The notes beneath the pieces were generated by a model, which was not told where the DNA came from, made no database searches, and saw nothing but the letters and a program-made list of their open reading frames with translations. The translations under genes and the position numbers were made by a program. From Thraustochytrium sp. TN22 (taxonomy: Eukaryota; Sar; Bigyra; Thraustochytrida; Thraustochytriidae): a stretch of 64,000 nucleotides of DNA. Positions 20,411 through 28,771 of this stretch are shown here, piece after piece; position 1 is the stretch's first letter, and each line of letters opens with the position of its first letter. The stretch lies in contig JABLUY010000089.1 of NCBI GenBank assembly GCA_013306675.1, positions 62,001 through 126,000 on the forward strand. The letters run 5' to 3'.

Positions 20411-23035
20411 CTATCTCTCGTCAGGCTGCTGCGATGACGGCGGCAGCTGCGCTGGCGGTGGTGGCGGCGGTGGCGGCGCAAGCACTGGAGACGGTGGCTG
20501 CGGCACAGGCGCCATCTCAGGCGGCGTAGGGCCGACGTGCAGCATTTGGTCGGGCCGAGGAACACGACGGAGCTCGCGGTTCTCGCGGCGCTGCTTGGTG
20601 AGCATTTCCTTGGCGCGGTCCTCACGGCGTCTCGCCTTGGAGAGCTCCTTGACAGCATGGTCATAGCGTACCTTGAGCTCAGAGCGCGCGAGATGGCCGT
20701 AGCCGAGGTCACGGTCGCTGGGAGCAACCTTGGTGATACGGACCTCGCTGCGCCGAATGCGGGCGTTGAGCTGCTTGAGGCAGTTGCGGCAGGTTTGAAA
20801 GCGCGCGGCGCGCTTGGGCTGGTTGAAAAGCTCGCAGTCCGCGGCGCGGGCACGTAGGCCAGCGCGGCCGCTGGCAGGATCCCAGGCACATTCAATGACG
20901 ACGGCGATCTCGCCAGCCTCGTCGACGACAGCGCCGACAACGAGGCGCTGCGGCGTACCAAGCGCCAGCGCCTTGTCGCGATGCTCAGAGGGCAGGTCAA
21001 CGAAGACCTCAACGCAGCGGCGCGAGAAGTGCGGGTGACGGAAGTTGTCGCCTGGACATGGCCCAAAGCCGTCCAGCGCGTCCAGGACAGCGCCCACCTC
21101 GCTCGGCGACGCACAGCGCGACGGCACGCCGGGCAAGTGCACGCGCTTGCCGAGAAGCGAGACCTCGAGACCGCCGCCGTCCAGCGCCCAGGTGAGCGAG
21201 AAGCCCTCGGCAGCTGTAGGGCCGGGCTCGGGCGTGATGCGGACAATCGCCTCGGTGGCGTCCGGGACCACGGCGAAGCGGCAGCCCTTGCTGGCAACCC
21301 ACTGCCGCAGGGCGTTGATGTTCGTTTGGTCGAAGCGCTCGCGCTCTGCCAGCAGGTCATGGTGCGCGGCGAGGAGAGCGCGCTGTTCGGCGACGGGACG
21401 CGGCGTGTCGCGAATGTGGCGCGGTGCCTTGGTCTGGCCTTGGGCGAGCTGCTGCGCGAGCTGCGCGTGTGCCGTGTCCGGCTGGTGCAGCGGCGCGAAG
21501 TAAAGCCAGGTGGTGCCGTCCGGCCGGCAGGCGGGGCCGGTCTTGACGAGGACGTCCTGGCCCACGCAGAGGCGCACGAGACTGATGGCGGGGACTGCGG
21601 GCGCGAGGTCGACTGTGGGCGCAAGGTCGAGGGGCTCTGCGTACCGGTCCACGAAGGCGAGAAGTTCGTGCCATAGCTCTGGCGCCATCTTGTGCGGTGG
21701 GCGCAGCTCGGCCTCCTCAAACCAGACCATGTGCGCGCTGGTGGCAGCCAGAGTGCAGGCTAGCAGGACGAGCATGTCGTCGCTGGGGCCTTGAACTGGC
21801 GAGGGCAGCTGGCTGTGCGACCCCGGCAGGAGCGAGGTGCGCACAGAGGGAGGGCCGAAGAGCTCGCCAGCACGGAACCAGGCGAAGAGCGTGTCGCGCG
21901 CCTCGCACGCGAAGCAAGCCATGCGCGTGGCATGCACGTGGGGCGCCCAGAGCGCGGCTTCACAGACGTAGAGCCAGCGGAAGCCGAAGACGGGCGCGAG
22001 ACGACGCACGACAACGAGGCCGGCGTGGCGCGCGACGCAACACGTCTCGTCGACCTCGGCTTCGGCCGCCGCTGTGCTGAGGCCGTCCAGTGTAGCCCAA
22101 AAGGACCACCACTTGATAACGCGGCCAAAGTGCTCGTCAACAAAACGCTCCAGGTCCTCGGAGGTGATCCAGACGCCCTTGCGCGGCATGGCTGCCAGCG
22201 GCTTGAAGAAGTCCACGTCCACATGGCTGCCGTCGCCGCGGCCCACGGCGTCCATGCGGCGCAACTCGCGAACGAGGCCGAGGCGCTGCACCTCTTCGCT
22301 GGCGCGGCGCTCCGTGGCCAGCGTCGCGCCGGGGCTGGCGCTCTCGAGCTCCGCGTAGGGCCGCTTGCGCGCCACGGTTCGCGAGCGTTTGGCACCGGGC
22401 GCCCTCGTCGCGGCGTCGAAGCTCCGCGCGCCAACGTAGTCCGGGGCGTCCATGGCCATCGGATCCGCCTCCTCGCGCGTGCGAAATCGCCTGTGAAAGC
22501 TGCTCAGGAATTTGAGCGCTCGGTTGGACCGGAGCGCCGGAAGCTCGCTGGGCAGGCCGTGCAGCATCGCCGCGTGCGCCGAGGGCGACCACGTCTCCGC
22601 CGTGTACGCCCAGAAGCGACCTTTGCTGTCGGGTTTGGTCGTGCGCACGAAGATGCGCTCGTCCTTCTCGCTTGGCAGCACGATGCACGGGCCGGCCGCC
22701 AGGTCGCCGCGCTGGTCGACGACGGCCAGCACAGCCTCCCACGTCGATTGCGACACGAACCGCCGCGGCGGCCGCAGCTCTTGCTCCAGCGCGTACCACT
22801 CGCCGCCCTCCAGCACACGGGTCAGCTGCTCTGCCAGGTACGCCAGTCTCTCGTTCACGTCCATGAAGGACGGCAGCGACACCATGGCGCTCGCCGCCGC
22901 CGCGACGCCCGACGCCATGCCGCGGGCCGCTGGCACAGCCGGGGCCTCGGGCGGCGCAGGGGGCGCCGCAGCCCCCGCCGCGGGGGCTGCCACGCCCCTC
23001 GGCGCGGACTCCCTTTGCTCCGGCGGCTGCAGCAT
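20411..23035 (-). CDS. Orphan protein, about 875 aa, unrecognised
   Basis: The antisense frame is open for over 900 codons. I place the start at 23033-23035 (HMLQPPEQ) because codons upstream are a simple Arg-Thr repeat made by (TCCGAG)n. After an Ala/Pro-rich N-terminus the composition is balanced and globular (WEAVLAVVDQRGDLAAGPC; FRWLYVCEAALWAPHVH; RLCVGQDVLVKTGPACRPDG). Near the C-terminus a possible metal-binding segment (CELF...RFQTCRNCLKQLNARIRR) precedes a basic coiled coil (HAVKELSKARRREDRAKEML). The protein ends in a polyproline tail followed by QLPPSSQQPDER. I do not recognise the family. A nuclear nucleic-acid-binding role is conceivable from the Cys/Arg segment and coiled coil, but unproven. 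Confidence 0.68.
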   Translation of the reverse strand: MLQPPEQRESAPRGVAAPAAGAAAPPAPPEAPAVPAARGMASGVAAAASAMVSLPSFMDVNERLAYLAEQLTRVLEGGEWYALEQELRPPRRFVSQSTWEAVLAVVDQRGDLAAGPCIVLPSEKDERIFVRTTKPDSKGRFWAYTAETWSPSAHAAMLHGLPSELPALRSNRALKFLSSFHRRFRTREEADPMAMDAPDYVGARSFDAATRAPGAKRSRTVARKRPYAELESASPGATLATERRASEEVQRLGLVRELRRMDAVGRGDGSHVDVDFFKPLAAMPRKGVWITSEDLERFVDEHFGRVIKWWSFWATLDGLSTAAAEAEVDETCCVARHAGLVVVRRLAPVFGFRWLYVCEAALWAPHVHATRMACFACEARDTLFAWFRAGELFGPPSVRTSLLPGSHSQLPSPVQGPSDDMLVLLACTLAATSAHMVWFEEAELRPPHKMAPELWHELLAFVDRYAEPLDLAPTVDLAPAVPAISLVRLCVGQDVLVKTGPACRPDGTTWLYFAPLHQPDTAHAQLAQQLAQGQTKAPRHIRDTPRPVAEQRALLAAHHDLLAERERFDQTNINALRQWVASKGCRFAVVPDATEAIVRITPEPGPTAAEGFSLTWALDGGGLEVSLLGKRVHLPGVPSRCASPSEVGAVLDALDGFGPCPGDNFRHPHFSRRCVEVFVDLPSEHRDKALALGTPQRLVVGAVVDEAGEIAVVIECAWDPASGRAGLRARAADCELFNQPKRAARFQTCRNCLKQLNARIRRSEVRITKVAPSDRDLGYGHLARSELKVRYDHAVKELSKARRREDRAKEMLTKQRRENRELRRVPRPDQMLHVGPTPPEMAPVPQPPSPVLAPPPPPPPPAQLPPSSQQPDER

Positions 23036-23365
23036 ATGGGGTTGCCGTTCTGCCCTGGGGCTCGCCAGAGCGCTGGAGCGCCTCCGCACTCGAGGTGCAG
23101 TGCGTGAAGGAAGACGAGCACGACGCCAGGTCAACGACCATGGCTGGCCGGACTCCGTGTCCGTCCGAGTCCGAGTCCGAGTCCGAGTCCGAGTCCGAGT
23201 CACTGCAAGCAGCGCGCGACGCAGCACTGCACTGTCGCAGAGTCAGGGTCATGGTCAGTGCTGCGCACTGCAAGCAGGCATCTTCTTGAACTTCTCGACT
23301 CCTCGACGATGATGTGGTTGAGCAAGTCTGACGTCTACTAACTAAAACCTTTGGCACCAAGGAAA
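23036..23365. other. Intergenic with (TCCGAG)n repeat
   Basis: The hexamer TCCGAG is repeated about six times at 23164-23201, upstream of the orphan gene. The rest is the 3' flank of the first thioredoxin-fold gene. No gene seen. Confidence 0.6.
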
Positions 23366-23740
23366 TCACTTCTTGCCAGCCAGGACGTCATTGACCTGCG
23401 GCTTGCCGATGTGCTTGAACATGCGAATGTACCCCGTGTACACGCCGTCGTCGCGGTAAAAGGGAAAGGCCAGCAGCTTGGATGGGTCCACCTTGTGCTC
23501 GGTCGCGAGCGCCTTGATGATGCCCTCGGAGTCCATGAGCGGTTTCTCGCCCTCGGCGAGCTGCAGCGCCGGAAAGGTCAGCTTCTCGCCCTCTCCAAGC
23601 AGGGCCTTGAGCTTATCGCGGTTCGCCTGCGAGTCCGACTCCACCCTGACCTTGTCCGCGAGGCCTGCCTCGCCCACAAAGAGCACTGTCTTGAGCGAGT
23701 ACGGGCACATGCGCTTCGCAAACAGCGTCGGGAGCGACAT
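23366..23740 (-). CDS. Thioredoxin-fold protein (GST N-terminal/glutaredoxin-like), copy 1
   Basis: 124 residues, the most divergent of three tandem copies. The pattern MCPYSLKTVLFVGEAGL sits in the first beta-alpha unit, where the others have CPFC. It is followed by LTFPALQ and KPLMDSEGIIKAL, typical of the GST N-terminal domain (cis-Pro loop and the D-S-x-x-I helix). It lacks a GST C-terminal helical domain and stops after YIRMFKHIGKPQVNDVLAGK. Loss of the second Cys would leave a monothiol-type active site, suggesting glutathionylation chemistry rather than disulfide exchange (inference). No signal peptide, so probably cytosolic. Confidence 0.8.
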   Translation of the reverse strand: MSLPTLFAKRMCPYSLKTVLFVGEAGLADKVRVESDSQANRDKLKALLGEGEKLTFPALQLAEGEKPLMDSEGIIKALATEHKVDPSKLLAFPFYRDDGVYTGYIRMFKHIGKPQVNDVLAGKK

Positions 23741-23906
23741 GCTGCCGGTCTAGCTCGCTGTCGTGCCCGGGCTTTCGCTTTGCCGCGTGATCGCGCCGCT
23801 CGCGTCGCGAGTCTCGCTGAGGTGGCCTACGTCCTCGAGATGCGCCACTGCAAGCTCGGCCAGACCTCGCTCTCGTGCAGCGGGCCTCTCGCCGCCTGCC
23901 CGCGAG

Positions 23907-23942
<36 letters not shown>

Positions 23943-24139
23943 CCGAAGCGCCTGCCGAAGCGCGCGCGCGAGCGAGCGGCGAGAGACGGGGTTCTGCAGC
24001 AGCGGCCGGGCCGGGGCCGGGACGGGGCGGAGTGTAATGTGATAAGCAGAGGAGGGCCAAGGCTGAGACAAGTCCGAGCGGACGCGCCCGGCCGTCCGGC
24101 CGAAGGCGACACGATGATCCGACAGCCAGCCAGCCAGGC

Positions 24140-24199
<60 letters not shown>

Positions 24200-24337
24200 A
24201 CGGCGACCAGCTACTTTAGTTAGAAGCTTACTGTTTAGGTTGGTTTGGCTTGGTCGATGGCCTGGTTCACTTCGCTCGAGCTTAGCGCCTCGAGGGCGTG
24301 GTCGCCTCGCTGGCGGACAGGGGTCTCGCCGGTTCGA
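23741..24337. other. Intergenic with (CCTG)n and (CAG)n microsatellites
   Basis: (CCTG)n at 23907-23944 and an uninterrupted (CAG)19 at 24141-24197. Neither lies in a supported coding frame. No gene seen. Confidence 0.7.
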
Positions 24338-24721
24338 TTAGATCTTGCCGGCGAGGACATCGTTGACCTCGGGCTTGCCGATGTGCTTGACCATGCGGAT
24401 GTAGCCCTGGAAGAAGCCGTCCGGGGCGGTGTAGTAGTCGAGGGCCGTGAGGTCCTTCTTGTCGAAGCCATAGCGCTCGGCGAAGAGGTCGATGATGCCG
24501 TCCGAGTCCATGAGCGGCTTCTCGCCGTCCTTCTCCTGCAGCGCGGGGAAGGTGAGCGACTCGCCCTCGCCCAGGAGCGCCTGCAGCTTCTCGCGGTTCT
24601 CGTCCGAGTCGGACTCCATGACGACCTTGTCCAGGCAGCCGGCCGAGGCCGCAGCAATGACGACCTTGAAGCAAAACGGGCACGTCTTCTTCAGGTAAAG
24701 CTTCGGGCCCTCCTCCGACAT
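24338..24721 (-). CDS. Thioredoxin-fold protein (GST N-terminal/glutaredoxin-like), copy 2
   Basis: 127 residues from the ATG at 24719-24721 (MSEEGPKLYLKK). Active-site-like CPFC (TCPFCFKVVIAAASAGCL) resembles dithiol glutaredoxins and GST N-terminal domains. LTFPALQ supplies the cis-proline and KPLMDSDGIIDLFAERYG the glutathione-binding helix. A C-terminal tail (YYTAPDGFFQGYIRMVKHI) is shared by all three paralogues. The adjacent copy 3 is highly similar, so this is a recent tandem duplication. The substrate is unknown. Confidence 0.85.
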   Translation of the reverse strand: MSEEGPKLYLKKTCPFCFKVVIAAASAGCLDKVVMESDSDENREKLQALLGEGESLTFPALQEKDGEKPLMDSDGIIDLFAERYGFDKKDLTALDYYTAPDGFFQGYIRMVKHIGKPEVNDVLAGKI

Positions 24722-25416
24722 GGTGGCTCTCGCTCCTTGTGGCACGCTGCGCTCGCCACGCCGCGCCGTGAGTCTTCTTTCGTCCTCGGCAGCCAGCGAC
24801 TTCGTCCTTGTGGATGCAGCGCGCAGTAGCGCCGTCGTGCATGCAGAGTATCTTGCCGCTCACGTCGCGCAGGGGCCGGCCGGACACGACGAGGCAACGG
24901 CGGCGCGGGGCCGGCCATGCAAGCCGGCAGCTGCCAGCGCCGCGCCAGGGACCGCGCAGCCGCCGCGCGCGACATCCTGCGAGCCCGCGATCCCGTGCGA
25001 GGACCTACCTGCCTATGTCTGTGTGCCCTACTGCCGTTGGTTACGTTGCGGATTTGCTCGCTCGTGCCTTGCTTGTTCAGAGAGCCTCGGGTTCGGAACG
25101 ACCTTTGCCGACGGGCTGGCCCGGGCTATCATCAGCCCCGGCCAAGCAAGGAGCATGGCCGTGCCAGTGGCGCGGCCACAGAAGTTGCTCGCCGTCAGGA
25201 GCAAGCAGGGGTGGGGCAAAGATAAGATAACGTTCGCTTGGGCTGATGGCCCATGCCCTGCTGCAAGGCAGACGTGCAGGCACCAAGCTGACAATGAGTG
25301 CTCGGCTTCGCAGTCCTCGCATTGGCTCGTCTTGGGTTTCCAAGTCATTTCCTCACATGTAAGTTAATTAAAACTCTCGTTGCCGGAGTCATTTACTCAC
25401 TTTCGGAGTTAGCTCT
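24722..25416. other. Intergenic, no supported gene
   Basis: Promoter-proximal region of copy 2 and 3' flank of copy 3. Nothing distinctive apart from AT-richer sequence near 25360-25400 next to the copy 3 stop. Confidence 0.5.
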
Positions 25417-25803
25417 CTACTTCTCGTTGCCGGCGATCACGTCAAAGACCTCGGGCCGACCAATGTACTTGAACATGCGGAGGTAAGCCTGGAAGAAGCC
25501 GTCCGGCGCGGTGTAGTAGTCAAGGCCCTTGAGCTCGGTCCGGTCGAAGCCGTAGCGCTCCGCGAGGACGTCAATGATGCCGTCCGAGTCCATGAGTGGC
25601 TTCTCGCCGTCGTGGTCCTGCAGCGCAGGAAAGGTCAGCGACTCGCCCTCGTCCAGGAGCGCCGACAGCATCTCGCGGTTCTCCTCCGAGTCCGTCTCCA
25701 TGACCACCTGGTCCAGGCAGCCAGCCGAGGCCGCCGCGATGACGACCTTGAAGCAAAACGGGCACGCCTTCTTCAGGTACAGCTTGGGGACATCCTCCGC
25801 CAT
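25417..25803 (-). CDS. Thioredoxin-fold protein (GST N-terminal/glutaredoxin-like), copy 3
   Basis: 128 residues from the ATG at 25801-25803 (MAEDVPKLYLKKACPFC). It keeps the CPFC motif, the LTFPALQ cis-Pro loop and the KPLMDSDGIIDVLAERYGFD helix, and ends VFDVIAGNEK. It is close to copy 2 across the whole length and in the same orientation. The longer upstream frame is Arg/Gln-rich and unlikely to be translated. A role in thiol redox or detoxification is inferred from the fold. Confidence 0.85.
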   Translation of the reverse strand: MAEDVPKLYLKKACPFCFKVVIAAASAGCLDQVVMETDSEENREMLSALLDEGESLTFPALQDHDGEKPLMDSDGIIDVLAERYGFDRTELKGLDYYTAPDGFFQAYLRMFKYIGRPEVFDVIAGNEK

Positions 25804-26476
25804 CTTTGTTGCTTGCTCTCGCTTGCTCTTGCGAGCTCTCTCGCGCTTGTTCTGTTGTCTGTGGGTCTGCCACGCTGTGAGTTGGCATTGCCATCGCCGC
25901 CGCCGCGCCGCTCTCTGTCGAGCGTCCACCCGCACGCAGTTGCAGGCATTGTGACTGCAGGCGCCGACTTCTTCTTACCTTGGCTTCGTCCACGGGTTGA
26001 TGCGGGTCTACCGGCCGTGCGAGGTGTCTGATTGTCGCGCCGCGGCGCGCGGCGCCGCCGGTCTCGGGTTCATCGCAAGCAAAGCCGAGGTCAGGCTCTG
26101 CCAGTGACACTGTGACAGTGATTCTGGGTGAGTGAGCAAGAGTGAGGCGGTACGACTTCAAGGCGCGCTGGACACCGCTGGGCGCAAGAAGCTCCGCGCC
26201 GCGGGTGACGTTTGCGGCTGCGATGCGGCACGGCACGGCGCGGCAGCCCGTGCCGGTGGAGTGCGGCCGCAAGCACGGCGTCGCAACAGGCCAAAGTCTG
26301 TCCGTGCGCGAGAGTCTGCACGAGCGGCCAGCCAGACACGGTCTGAGTGACCGTGAAGCGCACATCTCCGTGTGCGAAAAAAAGGCACGCAACAAAAACA
26401 GAGCCTCCGCGTGGACTGGCGTGGACTCTGTCTGACAAGCTCTGCGCTGCGCCATGCTCGGAGCCGGAGCCAGATC
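25804..26476. promoter_or_regulatory. Divergent intergenic region, probable promoters
   Basis: This 673-bp stretch separates the start of copy 3 (minus) from the start of the TBC gene (plus), so it must hold both promoters. No distinct element recognised and no gene seen. Confidence 0.4.
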
Positions 26477-27769
26477 ATGATGGGAACATGCGAAGCGATA
26501 GCGACCGTGTCAGAAGCGGCGCTCACGCGCATTGCGCGAGCGCAGCTCTGGCGGCACGGGCCCGTGGCCGGCGCGTTGGAGGACCTGGAGCAGGTCTCTG
26601 AAAAGGACCGCGGCGAGCTGTGGAAGCGCACATTCGCATGGGCTCTGCCGCACGACGCGGAGCGCGTGCGCTTCGAGACGCTGTCAAGTGCCGACATTGC
26701 TCTCGTGGACCTGAAGCAGATCGCGAAGGACGTGCCTCGCGCCGGCGCGGCGAGGCGCGCGGGGGTGGCGGCGTCCATCACCACACAGACAGCGCGGCCA
26801 TCCTTTGCGCAGCGGAGGCAGGACGCCTGCCGTGCGCAGCACCTGGAGCAGGTTCTGCGCGCCTTCGTGGCGCACGGCCATGCATACTCGCAGGGCATGA
26901 ACGAGATCGGCTTCGTGCTGCTCGAGGTGCTGGAGGAGCCGGACCTGACCTTTGCCTTCCTTGTAGGCCTTACCCAGAGCCTGCTGCCGTCGGTCCTTGC
27001 GAGCGCGGCGCTTCACGACGCCGAGGCGATGTGGGATGGCGAGCTGGGCGCGCGCTTCCCGTCCGAGGCGGCGCGCTGCCGTGAGGCTGGCCTCTTCCCG
27101 GGGCTGCTCGTGGTCAAGTGGCTCGTTTCCCTCTTCACGCAAGTGTCCTTCTCGGGTGGCGGCGTGCACTTGCCCTGGACCACAACGCTCGCGTGCTGGG
27201 ACGTCGCCTTTAGCTTTGGCATGGCGGGCGTCAGCGCTGTGGTCTTGGGGCTCTTCGAGCGCATCGCAAGCACGGTGCGTGCGCTCCCTCGTTGCGCGCG
27301 GGACGAGGACGTGCTGGAGACCGTGTGCGTCTTGCAGGGCCTTTCCGTGGCCGACCTGTACGAGAGCGTGCGTGCTCACCTGCTCCAACCGGAGGGAGAC
27401 GACGCGCTATTGGACAGCTTTCGCGAAGACCTTCGCGCAAGACTCGCACACCGCCAGCAACACAGAACGACTCGAGTCATGCTGCGCACTCCCTCTTCTG
27501 CGAGCAGCGACTACCTTGCAGCGTGGCATGGCCTGCGCGAGGAGACCGCGGATGGCAGCGATACTTCGTCGAGAGCCCATGACTCGACCCGGACGTCAGC
27601 AGCGCGCGCGTCCCACGAGGCCAGCCAGTGGCTCCAAGCTCAGGATGCAGCGTCCGGCTCCCTGTACTACCGCCACGTCTCCGGCCAAAGCCAGTGGGAT
27701 GCCCCAACATGCGGCTTCGTGACGCTCGAGGGCAAGCTCGCCGTGCCCAAGCGGCCATCAACGAACTAA
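26477..27769 (+). CDS. TBC-domain Rab GTPase-activating protein with C-terminal WW domain
   Basis: 430 residues from the first of two adjacent ATGs (26477, 26480). The TBC domain spans about residues 45-300. DLKQIAKDVPRAG matches the IxxDxxR motif with the arginine finger and HAYSQGMNEIG matches the YxQGM motif with the glutamine finger, so GAP activity is plausible. Residues about 383-415 (WLQAQDAASGSLYYRHVSGQ, then SQWDAP) form a WW domain with its aromatic pair and terminal Pro. Rab GAPs act on membrane traffic. A WW module attached to a TBC domain is unusual and suggests recruitment by a proline-rich partner. Confidence 0.85.
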   Translation: MMGTCEAIATVSEAALTRIARAQLWRHGPVAGALEDLEQVSEKDRGELWKRTFAWALPHDAERVRFETLSSADIALVDLKQIAKDVPRAGAARRAGVAASITTQTARPSFAQRRQDACRAQHLEQVLRAFVAHGHAYSQGMNEIGFVLLEVLEEPDLTFAFLVGLTQSLLPSVLASAALHDAEAMWDGELGARFPSEAARCREAGLFPGLLVVKWLVSLFTQVSFSGGGVHLPWTTTLACWDVAFSFGMAGVSAVVLGLFERIASTVRALPRCARDEDVLETVCVLQGLSVADLYESVRAHLLQPEGDDALLDSFREDLRARLAHRQQHRTTRVMLRTPSSASSDYLAAWHGLREETADGSDTSSRAHDSTRTSAARASHEASQWLQAQDAASGSLYYRHVSGQSQWDAPTCGFVTLEGKLAVPKRPSTN

Positions 27770-28771
27770 TCAATATCAAATTCTGCCGATACTTATTGCG
27801 ACCGATACGAAAGAGATCTCGTGGCAAGCTCAAACGTCCTTGCGCAGAACCCTTTTGTCCCTGTCTCGGTTGGGTGCGCTGGCCTCTCGCACGTGACGCG
27901 ACCCTGCAGGTGCGCGAAAAAATTGCTGGCTCGTGCCCAGCGGCGTGTCCCGCGAAAAGCCCACGTGAAAACGACGCCCTGAGTACCCTCGCATCAGGCT
28001 TCCCGAGCTCCCAACTACAGGCAGCCGGCAGCCATGGCCGACCAGAGACTACCCAAGGTATCGGAGAGAGAAGGAGAGAGAGTCGTTAAGCCCGACGGGA
28101 CTGGACAGTCCTGTCTCCTGTGGACGGACGGGGGCCGAGCTTCAGCGGCGCACAGCACGGGATGACCCGGACCGAGTCAGGCAAGGTCAATCAATCGCTC
28201 GTGCAGGCAGCCAGCCAAGCCGAGCCGAGCAGAGCCAAGACGAGATGCGACGAGACGAGACGAGCGGGCGTGGCCCTGGCGGGCAGATCGGCCGCGCCTG
28301 GGCGGGCATCAGACAGGCCGCACGCAGCCTGGCGAACCGGGGCCGGGTGGTCGGGCACAGGTAGGAGGCGGGCTGGTCCCGGGACCTGGAGCAGGCCCCG
28401 GACCTCGTACGGCGGGGTCATGCGCGAGGTTCCTGACCTGAGGGTCCCGTGGTGGATCTTGTACAGGTTCAGGTCATAGGCAGGGCGTGCCATTGCATCG
28501 GGGGCAATCTCAGCTTCGAGCGGGCGCTGTGGGCGCGCCCGACGAAGGATCTGCCTCACAAGAAAGGTACTCAAGCACTGCTCTGCTCTGCTCAGCGCGC
28601 AGACGCTGGGCAGGGCTGGGAGCCATACCTGCGGCGCGCTGCAAGCAAACCCGCAACTCGCAAGCCGAAGAAGAAGAAGAAGAAGAAGAAGCAAGAAGCA
28701 AAACCCCGAAGCAGAGAATTCGAGAGCAACAAAGCAAAGCCATACAAAGAAGCCGCGAACACTCCGTCAAG
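27770..28771. other. Intergenic, no supported gene
   Basis: 3' flank of the TBC gene and upstream DNA of the sixth PAN gene. A purine-rich (GAA)n tract at 28666-28692 lies about 80-105 bp before the ATG. The open frame running into the PAN gene from 28487 is low-complexity and not its likely N-terminus. Confidence 0.5.

Noticed and set aside
24141-24197. (CAG)19 as a polyglutamine-coding exon
   Set aside because: The frame around it is low-complexity and lies between two well-defined genes on the other strand.
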